From contig NZ_JBIYSM020000023.1 of NCBI RefSeq assembly GCF_044759095.2, positions 1 to 63,830 of the forward strand: a DNA stretch of 63,830 bases. Direction: 5' to 3'. Made by a program: the position numbers and the translations under genes. This DNA comes from JBIYSM02 sp044759095. GTDB lineage: Bacteria; Bacillota; Bacilli; Brevibacillales; Brevibacillaceae. Below, in pieces: positions 1 through 7,232 of this stretch (position 1 is the stretch's first letter; each line of letters opens with the position of its first letter). The notes beneath the pieces are model-generated. The model saw only the letters and a program-made list of their open reading frames with translations. It was not told the DNA's origin and did not search any database.

Positions 1-234
1 TTCGGAATCTGGGCTCATAACCTCAGAAGAGCAGCCCAAATGGCCAAATAAGCAACGATTAACGGATACAGTTACACGGTAGCCCCCTGAGATTCACCAC
101 AATGAGATGCTTCTGCCAAAAAACGATTTTTTCAGGAGTAACTAGCTAACGCTTCGCCGGGCGGGGCCCCGAACACTTTTCTAGCGGCTGTATGGGATGT
201 CCAAATTTATAAATTCTTATACACTATAAAAGAA
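1..234. other. Non-coding flank left of ridA
   Basis: I see no convincing gene here. One plus-strand frame enters from the left edge with a few residues and stops at about base 20, so the tail of a gene outside the window cannot be excluded. Bases 141-231 belong to a dispersed repeat listed separately. In B. subtilis the next gene after yabJ would be spoVG, which must lie further left if the order holds. Confidence 0.5.
141..231 (+). repeat. Dispersed repeat, copy A
   Basis: The block begins with TAGCTAACGC, passes through a G/C run (GGCGGGGCCCC) and ends with GGCTGTAT, GATGTCC and an AT-rich tail. The same order of short blocks occurs at 39695-39780 (copy C). A shorter version, only the palindromic core, lies at 2510-2545 (copy B). 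It may be the end of an IS200/IS605-type element or a related small mobile repeat; that is inference. Confidence 0.6.
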
Positions 235-259
235 GGCACAACGCCTCATGACGTCGTGC
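235..259 (-). terminator. Terminator after ridA
   Basis: GGCACGACG pairs with CGTTGTGCC around a short loop and is followed on the minus strand by TTCTTTT. It ends the ispE-purR-ridA unit. Confidence 0.75.
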
Positions 260-273
260 CTGCCTTGCGTGTT

Positions 274-660
274 TTATTCACCGATGTATGCAACCACTTC
301 AATCTCCACCTTGACATCCCGCGGCAGTCGCGCCACTTCCACAGTGGAACGAGCCGGGCGGTGATTGCCAAAATAGTGGGCGTAGACTTCGTTCAAGCGG
401 GCAAAATCGTTCATGTCCTTGATGAAGACAGTCGCCTTTGCCACGTCGGAAAGGGTTCCCCCCGCTTCGGCCAGGATTGCCTGAATGTTGGCAAACACCT
501 GATGCGCTTGCTCCACGATGTCGCCTTCCACCAGCGTACCGTCCGGGCGCAGCGGAATCTGTCCGGAAGCGAACAGGAACGGCCCCGCTTTAACAGCCTG
601 GCTGTACGGACCAATCGCAGCAGGCGCTTTTTCCGTAGATACAAAAGAGATGGCGCTCAT
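274..660 (-). CDS. ridA: RidA/YabJ/Rid family reactive-intermediate deaminase
   Basis: This 128-residue protein belongs to the YjgF/YER057c/UK114 family, which hydrolyses reactive 2-aminoacrylate and other enamine/imine intermediates released by PLP enzymes. Family signatures visible are IGPYSQAV, FASGQIPL, the ARSTVEVARLP segment and a C-terminal KVEIEVVAYI strand. I chose the ATG at 660 because GAGGGGGAG lies just upstream; an in-frame ATG 8 codons earlier falls inside purR. It starts 4 nt after purR ends, so the two are co-transcribed, as purR-yabJ are in B. subtilis, where YabJ also affects PurR repression. Length is typical. Confidence 0.95.
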   Translation of the reverse strand: MSAISFVSTEKAPAAIGPYSQAVKAGPFLFASGQIPLRPDGTLVEGDIVEQAHQVFANIQAILAEAGGTLSDVAKATVFIKDMNDFARLNEVYAHYFGNHRPARSTVEVARLPRDVKVEIEVVAYIGE

Positions 661-664
661 ACTC

Positions 665-1495
665 TTACTCCCCCTCTGAGGCAAAATAACTGCCCAACTC
701 GATTTCGATCTGCTTTCCTTTCAAATCCACATCCTGCAGCTTGGCCAAGGAGATGTACTCCTCCACCAGCCGCTCGCTGACATCTGCCGTCTCCACCAGT
801 ACTCCGCAGCCAACCACGGTAGCGCGAAACTCTTGAAGCAGGTCGATCATGCCCTGGATCGTCCCCCCTGCTTTCATAAAGTCGTCGACGATGAGAACAC
901 GGGACTGTTCAGCCAATGCCCGGCGAGCCAACGACATGGTCTGAATGCGCTTGCTGGAGCCGGACACGTAGTTGATGCTGACCACGGAGCCTTCCGTTAC
1001 CTTGTTGTCTCGTCTTACAATGACGACAGGAACGTTCAGATAAGCAGCGGTAGCGTAGGCAAGCGGTATCCCTTTTGTCTCCACAGTCATGACTACCTCG
1101 ACGTCCTTGTCGGCGAAAGCCGTCGCAAACAGTTTGCCGATGTTGGCCAGCGTACCCGGGTTGCCAAGGATGTCGGACATGTAGAGATACCCGCCGGGAA
1201 GGAGGCGTTCAGGCTTTTCCAGATGACCGATCAATTCGCGCATGAAGTGAGTTGCCTGTTCCATATTCACCCGTGGAATGAACTTCACTCCGCCAGCCGC
1301 TCCCGCCACAGTCTTCAATACGCCCACGCCCTGGGTTTCAAACGCTTCCTTGATGATGGAAAGATCTTCACTGATGGAAGATTTCGCCGCACCGTACTCC
1401 TCCGAAAAAAGGGTAAGCGGAATCAACGTGTGGGGATGGGCAAGCAAGTGCTGCGTCATGTCAACCAGACGCGCACTTCTGCGCAGTTTTTTCAT
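665..1495 (-). CDS. purR: Purine operon repressor PurR
   Basis: 276 residues, the usual length. Residues 1-75 form a winged-helix DNA-binding domain; the remainder is a type I phosphoribosyltransferase fold with the PRPP loop VLIVDDFMKAGGT. In the family PRPP relieves repression of purine biosynthesis genes at PurBoxes, and the PRT domain is not catalytic. The start ATG at 1495 has GGAGGAAG directly upstream. It lies between ispE (57 nt upstream) and ridA (4 nt downstream), the conserved Bacillus order. Confidence 0.97.
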   Translation of the reverse strand: MKKLRRSARLVDMTQHLLAHPHTLIPLTLFSEEYGAAKSSISEDLSIIKEAFETQGVGVLKTVAGAAGGVKFIPRVNMEQATHFMRELIGHLEKPERLLPGGYLYMSDILGNPGTLANIGKLFATAFADKDVEVVMTVETKGIPLAYATAAYLNVPVVIVRRDNKVTEGSVVSINYVSGSSKRIQTMSLARRALAEQSRVLIVDDFMKAGGTIQGMIDLLQEFRATVVGCGVLVETADVSERLVEEYISLAKLQDVDLKGKQIEIELGSYFASEGE

Positions 1496-1551
1496 GATTC
1501 TTCCTCCAAAAACCGAATATTATTCTGTTAATGTAACATTTATGTACGGAA

Positions 1552-2430
1552 TTATGCAAGCACATCCGTTTCCGATCCGCCCAACATTCTGGCCACGTAC
1601 ACATCTTTCACAAACCCGCGCAGAGCGTTGTAGATCCGATGTACCTTGCCTTCCTTTTGAACGAGGGCAAAGACGGTCGGCCCGCTGCCTGACATCAGCA
1701 CACCGTCAGCTCCTGATGCCGCCATCAACTCCTTGATTTGACGTACCTGCGGATATAGTGAGAGTGTCACTTCCTCCAGGACATTGCCAAGCGAGTCGCA
1801 CATCAGCGCAAAATCCTGATTACGGATGGCTCGCAGCATTTGTTCAGTCGGGGGATGGTTGGCAATCTGCTGTACCCGCAGATTCCCGTATACATCTGCC
1901 GTGGAAACTCCGATAGGCGGTTTGGCCAAAATGACCCAGCAGGCGGCGGGAGAGGTCAGATGGGTGATTTTTTCCCCTCTTCCTCTGGCCAGTGCAGTTC
2001 CGCCGTAGACACAGAACGGCACGTCTGAGCCGATCTCTGCTCCCAGCTCCGCCAGTTCGTCGAGCGACAGCCCTAAATTCCACAACTTGTTCAGTCCGCG
2101 CAGGGTGGCCGCCGCATCGCTGCTGCCCCCCGCCAATCCGGCCGCAACCGGAATCTGTTTGTCGATGTAGATTCGTACGCCTTGCCGTACCTGATACCGT
2201 TCCTTGAGCAGCGTCGCCGCCTTGTACGCGTGGTTTCGCATATCATCCGGAACGAAGCTGGCAGAGCAATCCAGCGCAATCTCTCCGCTGTCCAGCAAAG
2301 TCAAGTCCACTCGATCGGCCAAATCAACGGTCGTCATCACCATCTCCACTTCATGATAGCCGTCTGGTCGTTTGGAGAGCACATCGAGAGTAAGGTTAAT
2401 TTTGGCCGGTGCTTTGACCGAGATCCGCAA
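1552..2430 (-). CDS. ispE: 4-diphosphocytidyl-2-C-methyl-D-erythritol kinase
   Basis: GHMP kinase of the MEP isoprenoid pathway; it phosphorylates CDP-ME at the 2-hydroxyl. The N terminus KAPAKINLTLDV and the glycine-rich ATP loop PVAAGLAGGSSDAAA are diagnostic, and a C-terminal SGSGPTVFAL motif is present. I place the start at the TTG at 2430: it gives MRISVKAPAKINL, matching the family N terminus, and AGAGGTG sits 6 nt upstream. A GTG 9 nt earlier is possible but lies inside that ribosome site. 292 residues. First gene of the ispE-purR-ridA unit. Confidence 0.95.
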   Translation of the reverse strand: MRISVKAPAKINLTLDVLSKRPDGYHEVEMVMTTVDLADRVDLTLLDSGEIALDCSASFVPDDMRNHAYKAATLLKERYQVRQGVRIYIDKQIPVAAGLAGGSSDAAATLRGLNKLWNLGLSLDELAELGAEIGSDVPFCVYGGTALARGRGEKITHLTSPAACWVILAKPPIGVSTADVYGNLRVQQIANHPPTEQMLRAIRNQDFALMCDSLGNVLEEVTLSLYPQVRQIKELMAASGADGVLMSGSGPTVFALVQKEGKVHRIYNALRGFVKDVYVARMLGGSETDVLA

Positions 2431-2509
2431 ATTGTTCACCTCTGCCTACATTCACAGTTTTCCTAGTCTCTTATTGTAGCATAGGCATTCTCTTCCATGC
2501 CACTCTTTA

Positions 2510-2545
2510 CCCAGCCGACTTAAGCTAACGCTGGTGTCGGCTGGG
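2510..2545. repeat. Dispersed repeat, copy B (palindromic core)
   Basis: CCCAGCCGAC and GTCGGCTGGG form a perfect 10-bp inverted repeat around a 16-nt loop containing AGCTAACGCTGGT. The core is almost identical to 39685-39720. Copy B lacks the AT-rich tail seen in copies A and C. Confidence 0.75.
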
Positions 2546-2554
2546 ACCCACAAT

Positions 2555-2580
2555 AAAAAGCCGGGTTTCCCCGGCTTTTT
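2555..2580 (-). terminator. Terminator after sspF
   Basis: AAAGCCGGG and CCCGGCTTT form a symmetrical hairpin with T runs on both sides, so it may work in both directions. It lies just after the sspF stop codon. Confidence 0.85.
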
Positions 2581-2590
2581 GTCAACGAGT

Positions 2591-2773
2591 TTATCTGGTG
2601 TTTTGCTTGGCTAACGCTTCCTCGGCCATCTGGATGGCGCGCTTGACCATGTTTCCGGCGTCACGGGTGGTGATGCCGCCCCAGCCTTCGGTCTTAACCG
2701 TATCGTAAAACCCCAGCTCCTTGGCCAACTCCATCTTGAACTGATCTGACATGATGCCTCGTCTGCGACCCAT
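2591..2773 (-). CDS. sspF: Small acid-soluble spore protein, alpha/beta type
   Basis: 60-residue spore DNA-binding protein that coats and protects DNA in the forespore. It begins MGRRRGIMSDQFK and contains the SASP signatures ELGFYDTV, EGWGGITTRDAGNMV and KRAIQMAEEAL. It resembles B. subtilis SspF rather than the major SASPs, fitting its position between veg and ispE. The start ATG at 2773 is preceded by AGGGAGG; upstream codons in the same frame look untranslated. Sigma-G control is known for the family; I did not identify its promoter with confidence. Confidence 0.95.
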   Translation of the reverse strand: MGRRRGIMSDQFKMELAKELGFYDTVKTEGWGGITTRDAGNMVKRAIQMAEEALAKQNTR

Positions 2774-2855
2774 TGCACGAACAACCTCCCTTCTCGTTGA
2801 CAAACTTAGTATGTACACTTTCCGAACCGACTATAGGGCAAGCTCTCTTATCTAT

Positions 2856-2892
2856 AGAAAACAAAACAGTAGAACCCCAAGGCTCTACTGTT
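2856..2892 (-). terminator. Terminator at the end of veg
   Basis: ACAGTAGA pairs with TCTACTGT, followed on the minus strand by a T-rich tract (GTTTTGTTTTC). It overlaps the last bases of veg. Confidence 0.8.
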
Positions 2893-3157
2893 GTACAAAG
2901 GTAATGCGAATGTGCTCGTCATCACGGCACACAGTCAATTCTACAGTTTCCGTCAAGATGTCAGCATAGCTGTAAGAAACTCTTTCAAACAACTGGTCGT
3001 CATCAAGCTTTACCACGAATACGGATGGGTATGTCTCTTCGAGGATGCCCGTCCGTTCGACGGTTTTGCGGCGACCGCCATTGGCTTTCAGTAGGATGCG
3101 CTCTCCAATGTGCCCGTCCAAACTGCGTTTAATGTCCAGTAACGCGTTTCTTGCCAT
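2885..3157 (-). CDS. veg: Veg family protein
   Basis: 90-residue member of the small Veg family, which is very strongly expressed in vegetative Bacillus cells and has been linked to biofilm matrix control. The conserved blocks DIKRSLDGHIGER, KANGGRRKT, TGILEETYPSVF and FERVSYSYADILTETVEL are present. The start ATG at 3157 follows AGGTGG. Two near-consensus sigma-A promoters lie upstream, in line with strong expression. Confidence 0.95.
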   Translation of the reverse strand: MARNALLDIKRSLDGHIGERILLKANGGRRKTVERTGILEETYPSVFVVKLDDDQLFERVSYSYADILTETVELTVCRDDEHIRITFVQQ

Positions 3158-3182
3158 TGTTCCATCCACCTCGCTTGATTCC

Positions 3183-3211
3183 ATTATAACAGCTTAGATA
3201 TATTTTGTCAA
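3183..3211 (-). promoter_or_regulatory. veg proximal sigma-A promoter
   Basis: TTGACA (3206-3211) and TATAAT (3183-3188) are separated by 17 bp, a perfect consensus. Transcription starts just upstream of the veg ribosome site. Confidence 0.85.
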
Positions 3212-3222
3212 AGAAATTTAAA

Positions 3223-3252
3223 ATTATAGCAACCAGATTAAGTTTTTGTCAA
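3223..3252 (-). promoter_or_regulatory. veg distal sigma-A promoter
   Basis: TTGACA (3247-3252) and TATAAT (3223-3228) with an 18-bp spacer. Together with the proximal promoter it forms a tandem pair about 40 bp apart. Confidence 0.8.
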
Positions 3253-3314
3253 CGGTCATTTTTTCAGATAAAACGATGACTTTTGTCGCAAGAATGTAAA
3301 TTTACAATGTAAGG

Positions 3315-3367
3315 AAAAAACGACCATTCCTTCTGCCCGAATAGGCAAAAGTCAGGGTCGTTTTTTT
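3315..3367 (-). terminator. Terminator after ksgA
   Basis: AAAAAACGACC and GGTCGTTTTTT flank a 30-nt loop. It separates ksgA from the veg promoters. Confidence 0.8.
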
Positions 3368-3371
3368 GATT

Positions 3372-4265
3372 TTATCGGATGATTTTTGTTCGAAAAACCT
3401 CGTTGGCCAAGCGGGCAAACTCCTCGATGCGGAGGGTTTCGCCACGGCGCGTGGGATCAATTTCAACTCTCCCAAGAAGCTGTATTACTTCTTCTTTCTG
3501 ATCTTTTGCAAACAGGCCGCTCATCAAGTTGTTCAACAGCGTCTTCCGCCGTTGGGCAAAGCAGGCTCGTACGACGCGGAAGAACAAGTCTTCGTCTTCC
3601 ACTTGGACCACCGGTTTCTCCCGAATGGTCAGCTTGATTACGGCAGAATCGACATGGGGTTTTGGGATAAATACGCTGGCCGGCACGACCATCGCCACTT
3701 CCGCCTCTGCATAAAACTGGGCCGCCACACTGAGCGAGCCGTAATCCTTGGTGCCCGGCTTGGCAGCGATGCGGTCAGCCACTTCCTTTTGAATCATGAC
3801 GACGATATGCTCCAGCGGGAGCCGCTCTTCCAACAGCTTCATGAGAATAGGCGTGGTGACATAGTATGGCAAATTGGCCACCACGCTCACCTTTTGGTAG
3901 CCTGCCAGTTTGTCGGCGATCAGTTGCTTGAGATTGAGCTTCAGTACGTCACCGTGCACGATTTCTACATTATCGTAAGGAGCGAGCGTCTCTTCCAAAA
4001 TCGGCAGCAATCTCTGATCAATCTCGATCGCCATGACGTTTCCGGCTGCTCGGCCCAGCTGTTCGGTCAGCGCCCCGATCCCCGGGCCAATCTCGATGGC
4101 CGCTTTCTCCTTGGTAAGCTCCGCCGCATCTATAATGTTGTGCAGGATATTGGTATCGATGAGAAAGTTTTGCCCCAGGCTTTTCTTGAAGGAAAAGCCG
4201 TATTTCTCCAGAATTTCCTTCGTTCGCGTTGGCGTCGCGATATCCTTGCCGACTGTTCTCGTCAT
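3372..4265 (-). CDS. rsmA: 16S rRNA dimethyladenosine transferase KsgA/RsmA
   Basis: 297-residue SAM-dependent enzyme that dimethylates two adjacent adenines in the 3'-terminal hairpin of 16S rRNA during small-subunit maturation. Visible motifs are KKSLGQNFLID, the SAM site IEIGPGIGALTEQL, the acidic IEIDQ strand and the catalytic NLPYYVTTPI. The C-terminal domain has the typical RRKTLLNNL segment. The start overlaps the stop of rnmV by 4 nt (ATGA), so translation is coupled. In B. subtilis yabG lies between ksgA and veg; here there is no gene between them. Confidence 0.97.
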   Translation of the reverse strand: MTRTVGKDIATPTRTKEILEKYGFSFKKSLGQNFLIDTNILHNIIDAAELTKEKAAIEIGPGIGALTEQLGRAAGNVMAIEIDQRLLPILEETLAPYDNVEIVHGDVLKLNLKQLIADKLAGYQKVSVVANLPYYVTTPILMKLLEERLPLEHIVVMIQKEVADRIAAKPGTKDYGSLSVAAQFYAEAEVAMVVPASVFIPKPHVDSAVIKLTIREKPVVQVEDEDLFFRVVRACFAQRRKTLLNNLMSGLFAKDQKEEVIQLLGRVEIDPTRRGETLRIEEFARLANEVFRTKIIR

Positions 4266-4816
4266 GACTTCTCCGCTCCCTTGTCGATCGCTTCCATAGC
4301 CGCCACGAACTCATCTCTCGTGATCTGGAACGCATTGAGCCGCTGCAACATCTGCTTGGCGTTGGCGTATCCAATCCCCAACTGCTCTCCCAGCTTCAAT
4401 CGCCGCTCCTTGGAGTCCGAGCCGGAGGTAAGCCGGTACGCCACCATGTCTTGAAAGGTGATTTGTCCTGCCGTCTCTGCCATTTCCGTACGCACTTCCG
4501 ACAGCGCGCGAATGATTACCTCTGGCGAGGCGTTTTCCACGCCGATATCTCCTTTTTTGGTGCCGTCCTCCTGGGTGATGAACGCATGCTTGCATCCGGG
4601 GACCTCGCGGCTGATAATCTTGCGAATCCGCTCTCCCTGATAATCGGGGTCGGTAAAAATGATGACGCCGCGCTTTTGCTGGGCCAGACGAATTTTTTCA
4701 ATCGTGCGCTTGTTAATGGCCGAACCGCCTGTTTCAATCGTGTCTGCATTTACTGCCCGCTTGATGGCAGCGGTATCGTCGCGACCTTCGACGACAATCA
4801 ATTCCTTGATTTTCAT
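4262..4816 (-). CDS. rnmV: Ribonuclease M5
   Basis: 184-residue TOPRIM-domain nuclease that matures 5S rRNA from its precursor. TOPRIM features are the early glutamate in ELIVVEGRDD and the acidic FTDPDYQG motif; the C-terminal half contains the family's RRLKLGEQLGIGYANAKQ segment. I prefer the ATG at 4816, with GGAG 9 nt upstream, over the GTG two codons earlier. It overlaps ksgA by 4 nt, as in other Bacilli. Since a 5S-processing enzyme is present, 5S must exist elsewhere in the genome although none follows the 23S at the right edge. Confidence 0.95.
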   Translation of the reverse strand: MKIKELIVVEGRDDTAAIKRAVNADTIETGGSAINKRTIEKIRLAQQKRGVIIFTDPDYQGERIRKIISREVPGCKHAFITQEDGTKKGDIGVENASPEVIIRALSEVRTEMAETAGQITFQDMVAYRLTSGSDSKERRLKLGEQLGIGYANAKQMLQRLNAFQITRDEFVAAMEAIDKGAEKS

Positions 4817-4959
4817 GTTCACTTACTCCTACACTCCCAGAAATGAGTGGTTGCTAATAGTGTTCACCAAAAAAATGTTTGTTTGCGGAGGATTTCCCCG
4901 AAACGTACGGTACCGTTCTCCCGTCATATTAATACAACAGCTTATCACAATCTCCTAGG

Positions 4960-4990
4960 AAAAAGAAAGACAGGAGCATGCGCCCCTGTC
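4960..4990 (-). terminator. Terminator after yabE
   Basis: GACAGGGGC and GCTCCTGTC form a stem around a GCAT loop, followed by TTTCTTTTT on the minus strand. Confidence 0.85.
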
Positions 4991-4992
4991 CT

Positions 4993-6078
4993 CTACGGTT
5001 TTTGCGGTCCAATGATATAGACCGTTTTATTCCGTTTTCGGCCAAACTGTACGGCCTCCGCGTGATTGTTGAAGAATACATCGATTTTGTTGCCGCGCAC
5101 GGCACCACCCGTATCCTCCGCTCGACGATATCCAATCCCGTCAATGAAGACCCACCAACCCATCGGAATGACACTCGGATCGACAGCAATGGTACGACCT
5201 TCCGTTGCCATCACTCCGATCGCTGTACGACCGTACCCCGGAGAGCTCTTGGGTTTGCCTCCCCCGGCAGGGGTGTAGGCTGTCAAAGTAACCCCGCTCA
5301 ACACCTTATGGGGACGGAACACTCTTCCGCCGCGGGAAACCGTCGACGCTGCGGCTACCGCTCGTTTCCGCTTTTCAGCGGTGACGGCTGATGCTGTACC
5401 GACTGCCACAATGCGGTCTATCTTTGGTGTGATTACGTCTGTCTTCACCAGCTCACGGGATACTTCCTTGCCATTCGCCGTGACCAGCTTGTAGTGAAGA
5501 ACGGCCTTGCCCTCCTGCCCCTTTTGCAGGACCCTGGTCTGTCCTTTGGTCAGAGACGCATCATTTTTTCGAATCTCCTGAAAAGGCACTCGTTGATCGA
5601 CTTGCACCACTTTTTCGGCGATTCGCGTAACACGAATTTTTGTTTCTTTTGTCAGCGCTGCGGTTAAAGCGGGTTGAACCTGATCCCGATCACCCAGCGC
5701 GATCCCTGCGTCTTTTATGACGCCAGCTACATCCCGATGTAAGGTATGAACCATTTTTGTTTGTCCGTCAACTTCTACGGGAATAACCCAGCTCGTATGT
5801 ACTTCAATCGTTGCTCCGTCAATAAGTTCAGTAGTTGCTGCAGGACTTAGTTGATCGTTGTCCGTTACAGGTATCTTTTGTTCTGCCAGGAATTGCTCAA
5901 TCGTTTCTGCCTGAGTTTCGTAAGTTTGTGTAGAGCCGTCTAGCGTTAACGTGACCTGTTTTGGCTGGGTAGCTAGGATTGAGAAGTAGCCAAGGATGGA
6001 TAACAGCACCAAGGCCAGTCCGCCCGCAATTGGAAGGACTAGTGTCTTGCGCGCCGCCCACAACTTGCTTAACTCCAT
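4993..6078 (-). CDS. yabE: YabE-like cell-wall protein with G5 and 3D domains
   Basis: 361-residue secreted or membrane-anchored protein. One N-terminal transmembrane segment (about residues 12-32) is followed by DUF348 ubiquitin-like repeats, a G5 domain (about 180-250) and a C-terminal 3D domain (about 265-361) with the catalytic acidic signature DPSVIPMG, AEDTGGAV and KIDVFF. This is the fold of lytic transglycosylases of the Rpf/Sps type (YabE, YocH, YuiC), which remodel peptidoglycan. The ATG at 6078 follows AAAGGAG. The position next to rnmV is conserved in B. subtilis. Confidence 0.93.
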   Translation of the reverse strand: MELSKLWAARKTLVLPIAGGLALVLLSILGYFSILATQPKQVTLTLDGSTQTYETQAETIEQFLAEQKIPVTDNDQLSPAATTELIDGATIEVHTSWVIPVEVDGQTKMVHTLHRDVAGVIKDAGIALGDRDQVQPALTAALTKETKIRVTRIAEKVVQVDQRVPFQEIRKNDASLTKGQTRVLQKGQEGKAVLHYKLVTANGKEVSRELVKTDVITPKIDRIVAVGTASAVTAEKRKRAVAAASTVSRGGRVFRPHKVLSGVTLTAYTPAGGGKPKSSPGYGRTAIGVMATEGRTIAVDPSVIPMGWWVFIDGIGYRRAEDTGGAVRGNKIDVFFNNHAEAVQFGRKRNKTVYIIGPQKP

Positions 6079-6389
6079 TTCCCACACTCCTTTTCGTAGA
6101 AAAGCTCTCAACTTTTCCGTTCTAGCCAGGTTAGGGTCGATGAAATTTGCGTCGTTTATCGCATATGGCGGGCCTTGAACAAGGTTGGTCTTGATTTTAT
6201 GCTACTTTTTCTGGTTTGTCAAATTTGCCCCTCCCTGACCGAATGAAAAACTTGGTACTACCTTAGCAGACAAGCAGCGCGAAACCTAGGTTCTTTCTGT
6301 CGAGAGAACATGTCGATGTAAGAATTTTCGTTCGACATATTGTACATGATATGCAGCCACTAGCGAAGAAAGAATGGTACAAAAGATAG
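6079..6389. other. Intergenic region upstream of yabE
   Basis: About 310 bp without a gene. It holds the yabE promoter and an approximately 100-nt leader. In B. subtilis a long antisense RNA covers yabE; I cannot show one here from sequence alone. Confidence 0.6.
6194..6222 (-). promoter_or_regulatory. yabE promoter
   Basis: TTGACA (6217-6222) and TAAAAT (6194-6199) with a 17-bp spacer fit sigma-A. The leader to the yabE start would be about 110 nt. Confidence 0.75.
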
Positions 6390-6419
6390 AAAAAGGCGCC
6401 CTTTTCCAGGCGCCTTTTT
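6390..6419 (-). terminator. Terminator after tatD
   Basis: AAAAAGGCGCC and GGCGCCTTTTT flank a short loop; the hairpin is symmetrical. Confidence 0.85.
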
Positions 6420-6420
6420 G

Positions 6421-7200
6421 CTATTTCGTTTGCGTCGGGAGTCCAAACAGCCGCCGCGCATTATCAGACGTGATGGCCGCCATCTCCTCGTAAGAAAGCC
6501 CGCGGATGTTGGCCATCTCCTCGCAGACGTAGCGGACATAGCCGGTTTCATTGCGCTTGCCGCGGAACGGATGGGGTGTCAAATACGGACAGTCTGTCTC
6601 GATCAGCAGGCGGTCGAGCGGAACTTTGGCTGCCACTTCTTTCGGCTGCTTCGCGTTTTTAAACGTAAGCGGCCCCCCGAACGAAATGTGGAAGTTCATG
6701 TCGAGCGCCAGTTTTGCCGTCTCCCAGCTGCCGGAGAAGCAGTGCATGATGCCGCCTACTTCAGCCGCCTTCTCCTCTTTCAGGATGGTGATGATATCTT
6801 GATGAGCATCCCGGTTGTGGATGACAATCGGCATTTGCAGCTTGCGGGCCAGGCGAATCTGCTTGCGGAACACCTCCGCCTGCACGTCTTTCGGCGAAGT
6901 GTCCCAGTAGTAGTCCAGTCCCATCTCTCCCAGGCCGACCACCTTGGGATGGCGGCTCAGCTCCTCCAGCCATTCCAGATGTTCGTCCGTCATGTCCTTG
7001 GCATCCTGCGGGTGCCAGCCCACCACTGCATAAATGAATTCATAGCGCTCCGCCAACTCCAGACAGGTCGGGATGGTTTCCGCGTTGAATCCGATGTTGA
7101 CAATCGTGCTGACGCCGTTTTCCCGGGCTCGGGCAATCACTTCCTCGCGATCCTCGTCAAACTCCTTGGCGTTTAGATGCGCGTGCGTATCAATGAACAC
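6421..7200 (-). CDS. tatD: TatD family metal-dependent hydrolase/DNase
   Basis: 259 residues of the amidohydrolase-fold TatD family (B. subtilis YabD), 3'-5' DNases and D-tyrosyl-type hydrolases. Metal-binding features are the N-terminal FIDTHAHLN, the glutamate in GLGEMGLDYY, IVIHNRDAHQD, GIMHCFSGSW and the terminal LIETDCPYL. GTG at 7200 is the start, with AAGGAAGG upstream. It follows metG by 32 nt and is probably co-transcribed with it. Confidence 0.95.
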   Translation of the reverse strand: MFIDTHAHLNAKEFDEDREEVIARARENGVSTIVNIGFNAETIPTCLELAERYEFIYAVVGWHPQDAKDMTDEHLEWLEELSRHPKVVGLGEMGLDYYWDTSPKDVQAEVFRKQIRLARKLQMPIVIHNRDAHQDIITILKEEKAAEVGGIMHCFSGSWETAKLALDMNFHISFGGPLTFKNAKQPKEVAAKVPLDRLLIETDCPYLTPHPFRGKRNETGYVRYVCEEMANIRGLSYEEMAAITSDNARRLFGLPTQTK

Positions 7201-7232
7201 GTAATGTCCTTCCTTTCTTTTTCGTGCGGGAA

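Noticed and set aside
1..51. C-terminal end of a TnpB or other protein at the left edge
   Set aside because: Only a few codons are visible in any frame and none carries a diagnostic motif.
3366..4454. Long plus-strand open frame opposite ksgA and rnmV
   Set aside because: Crosses two certain genes on the other strand and has no protein-like features.
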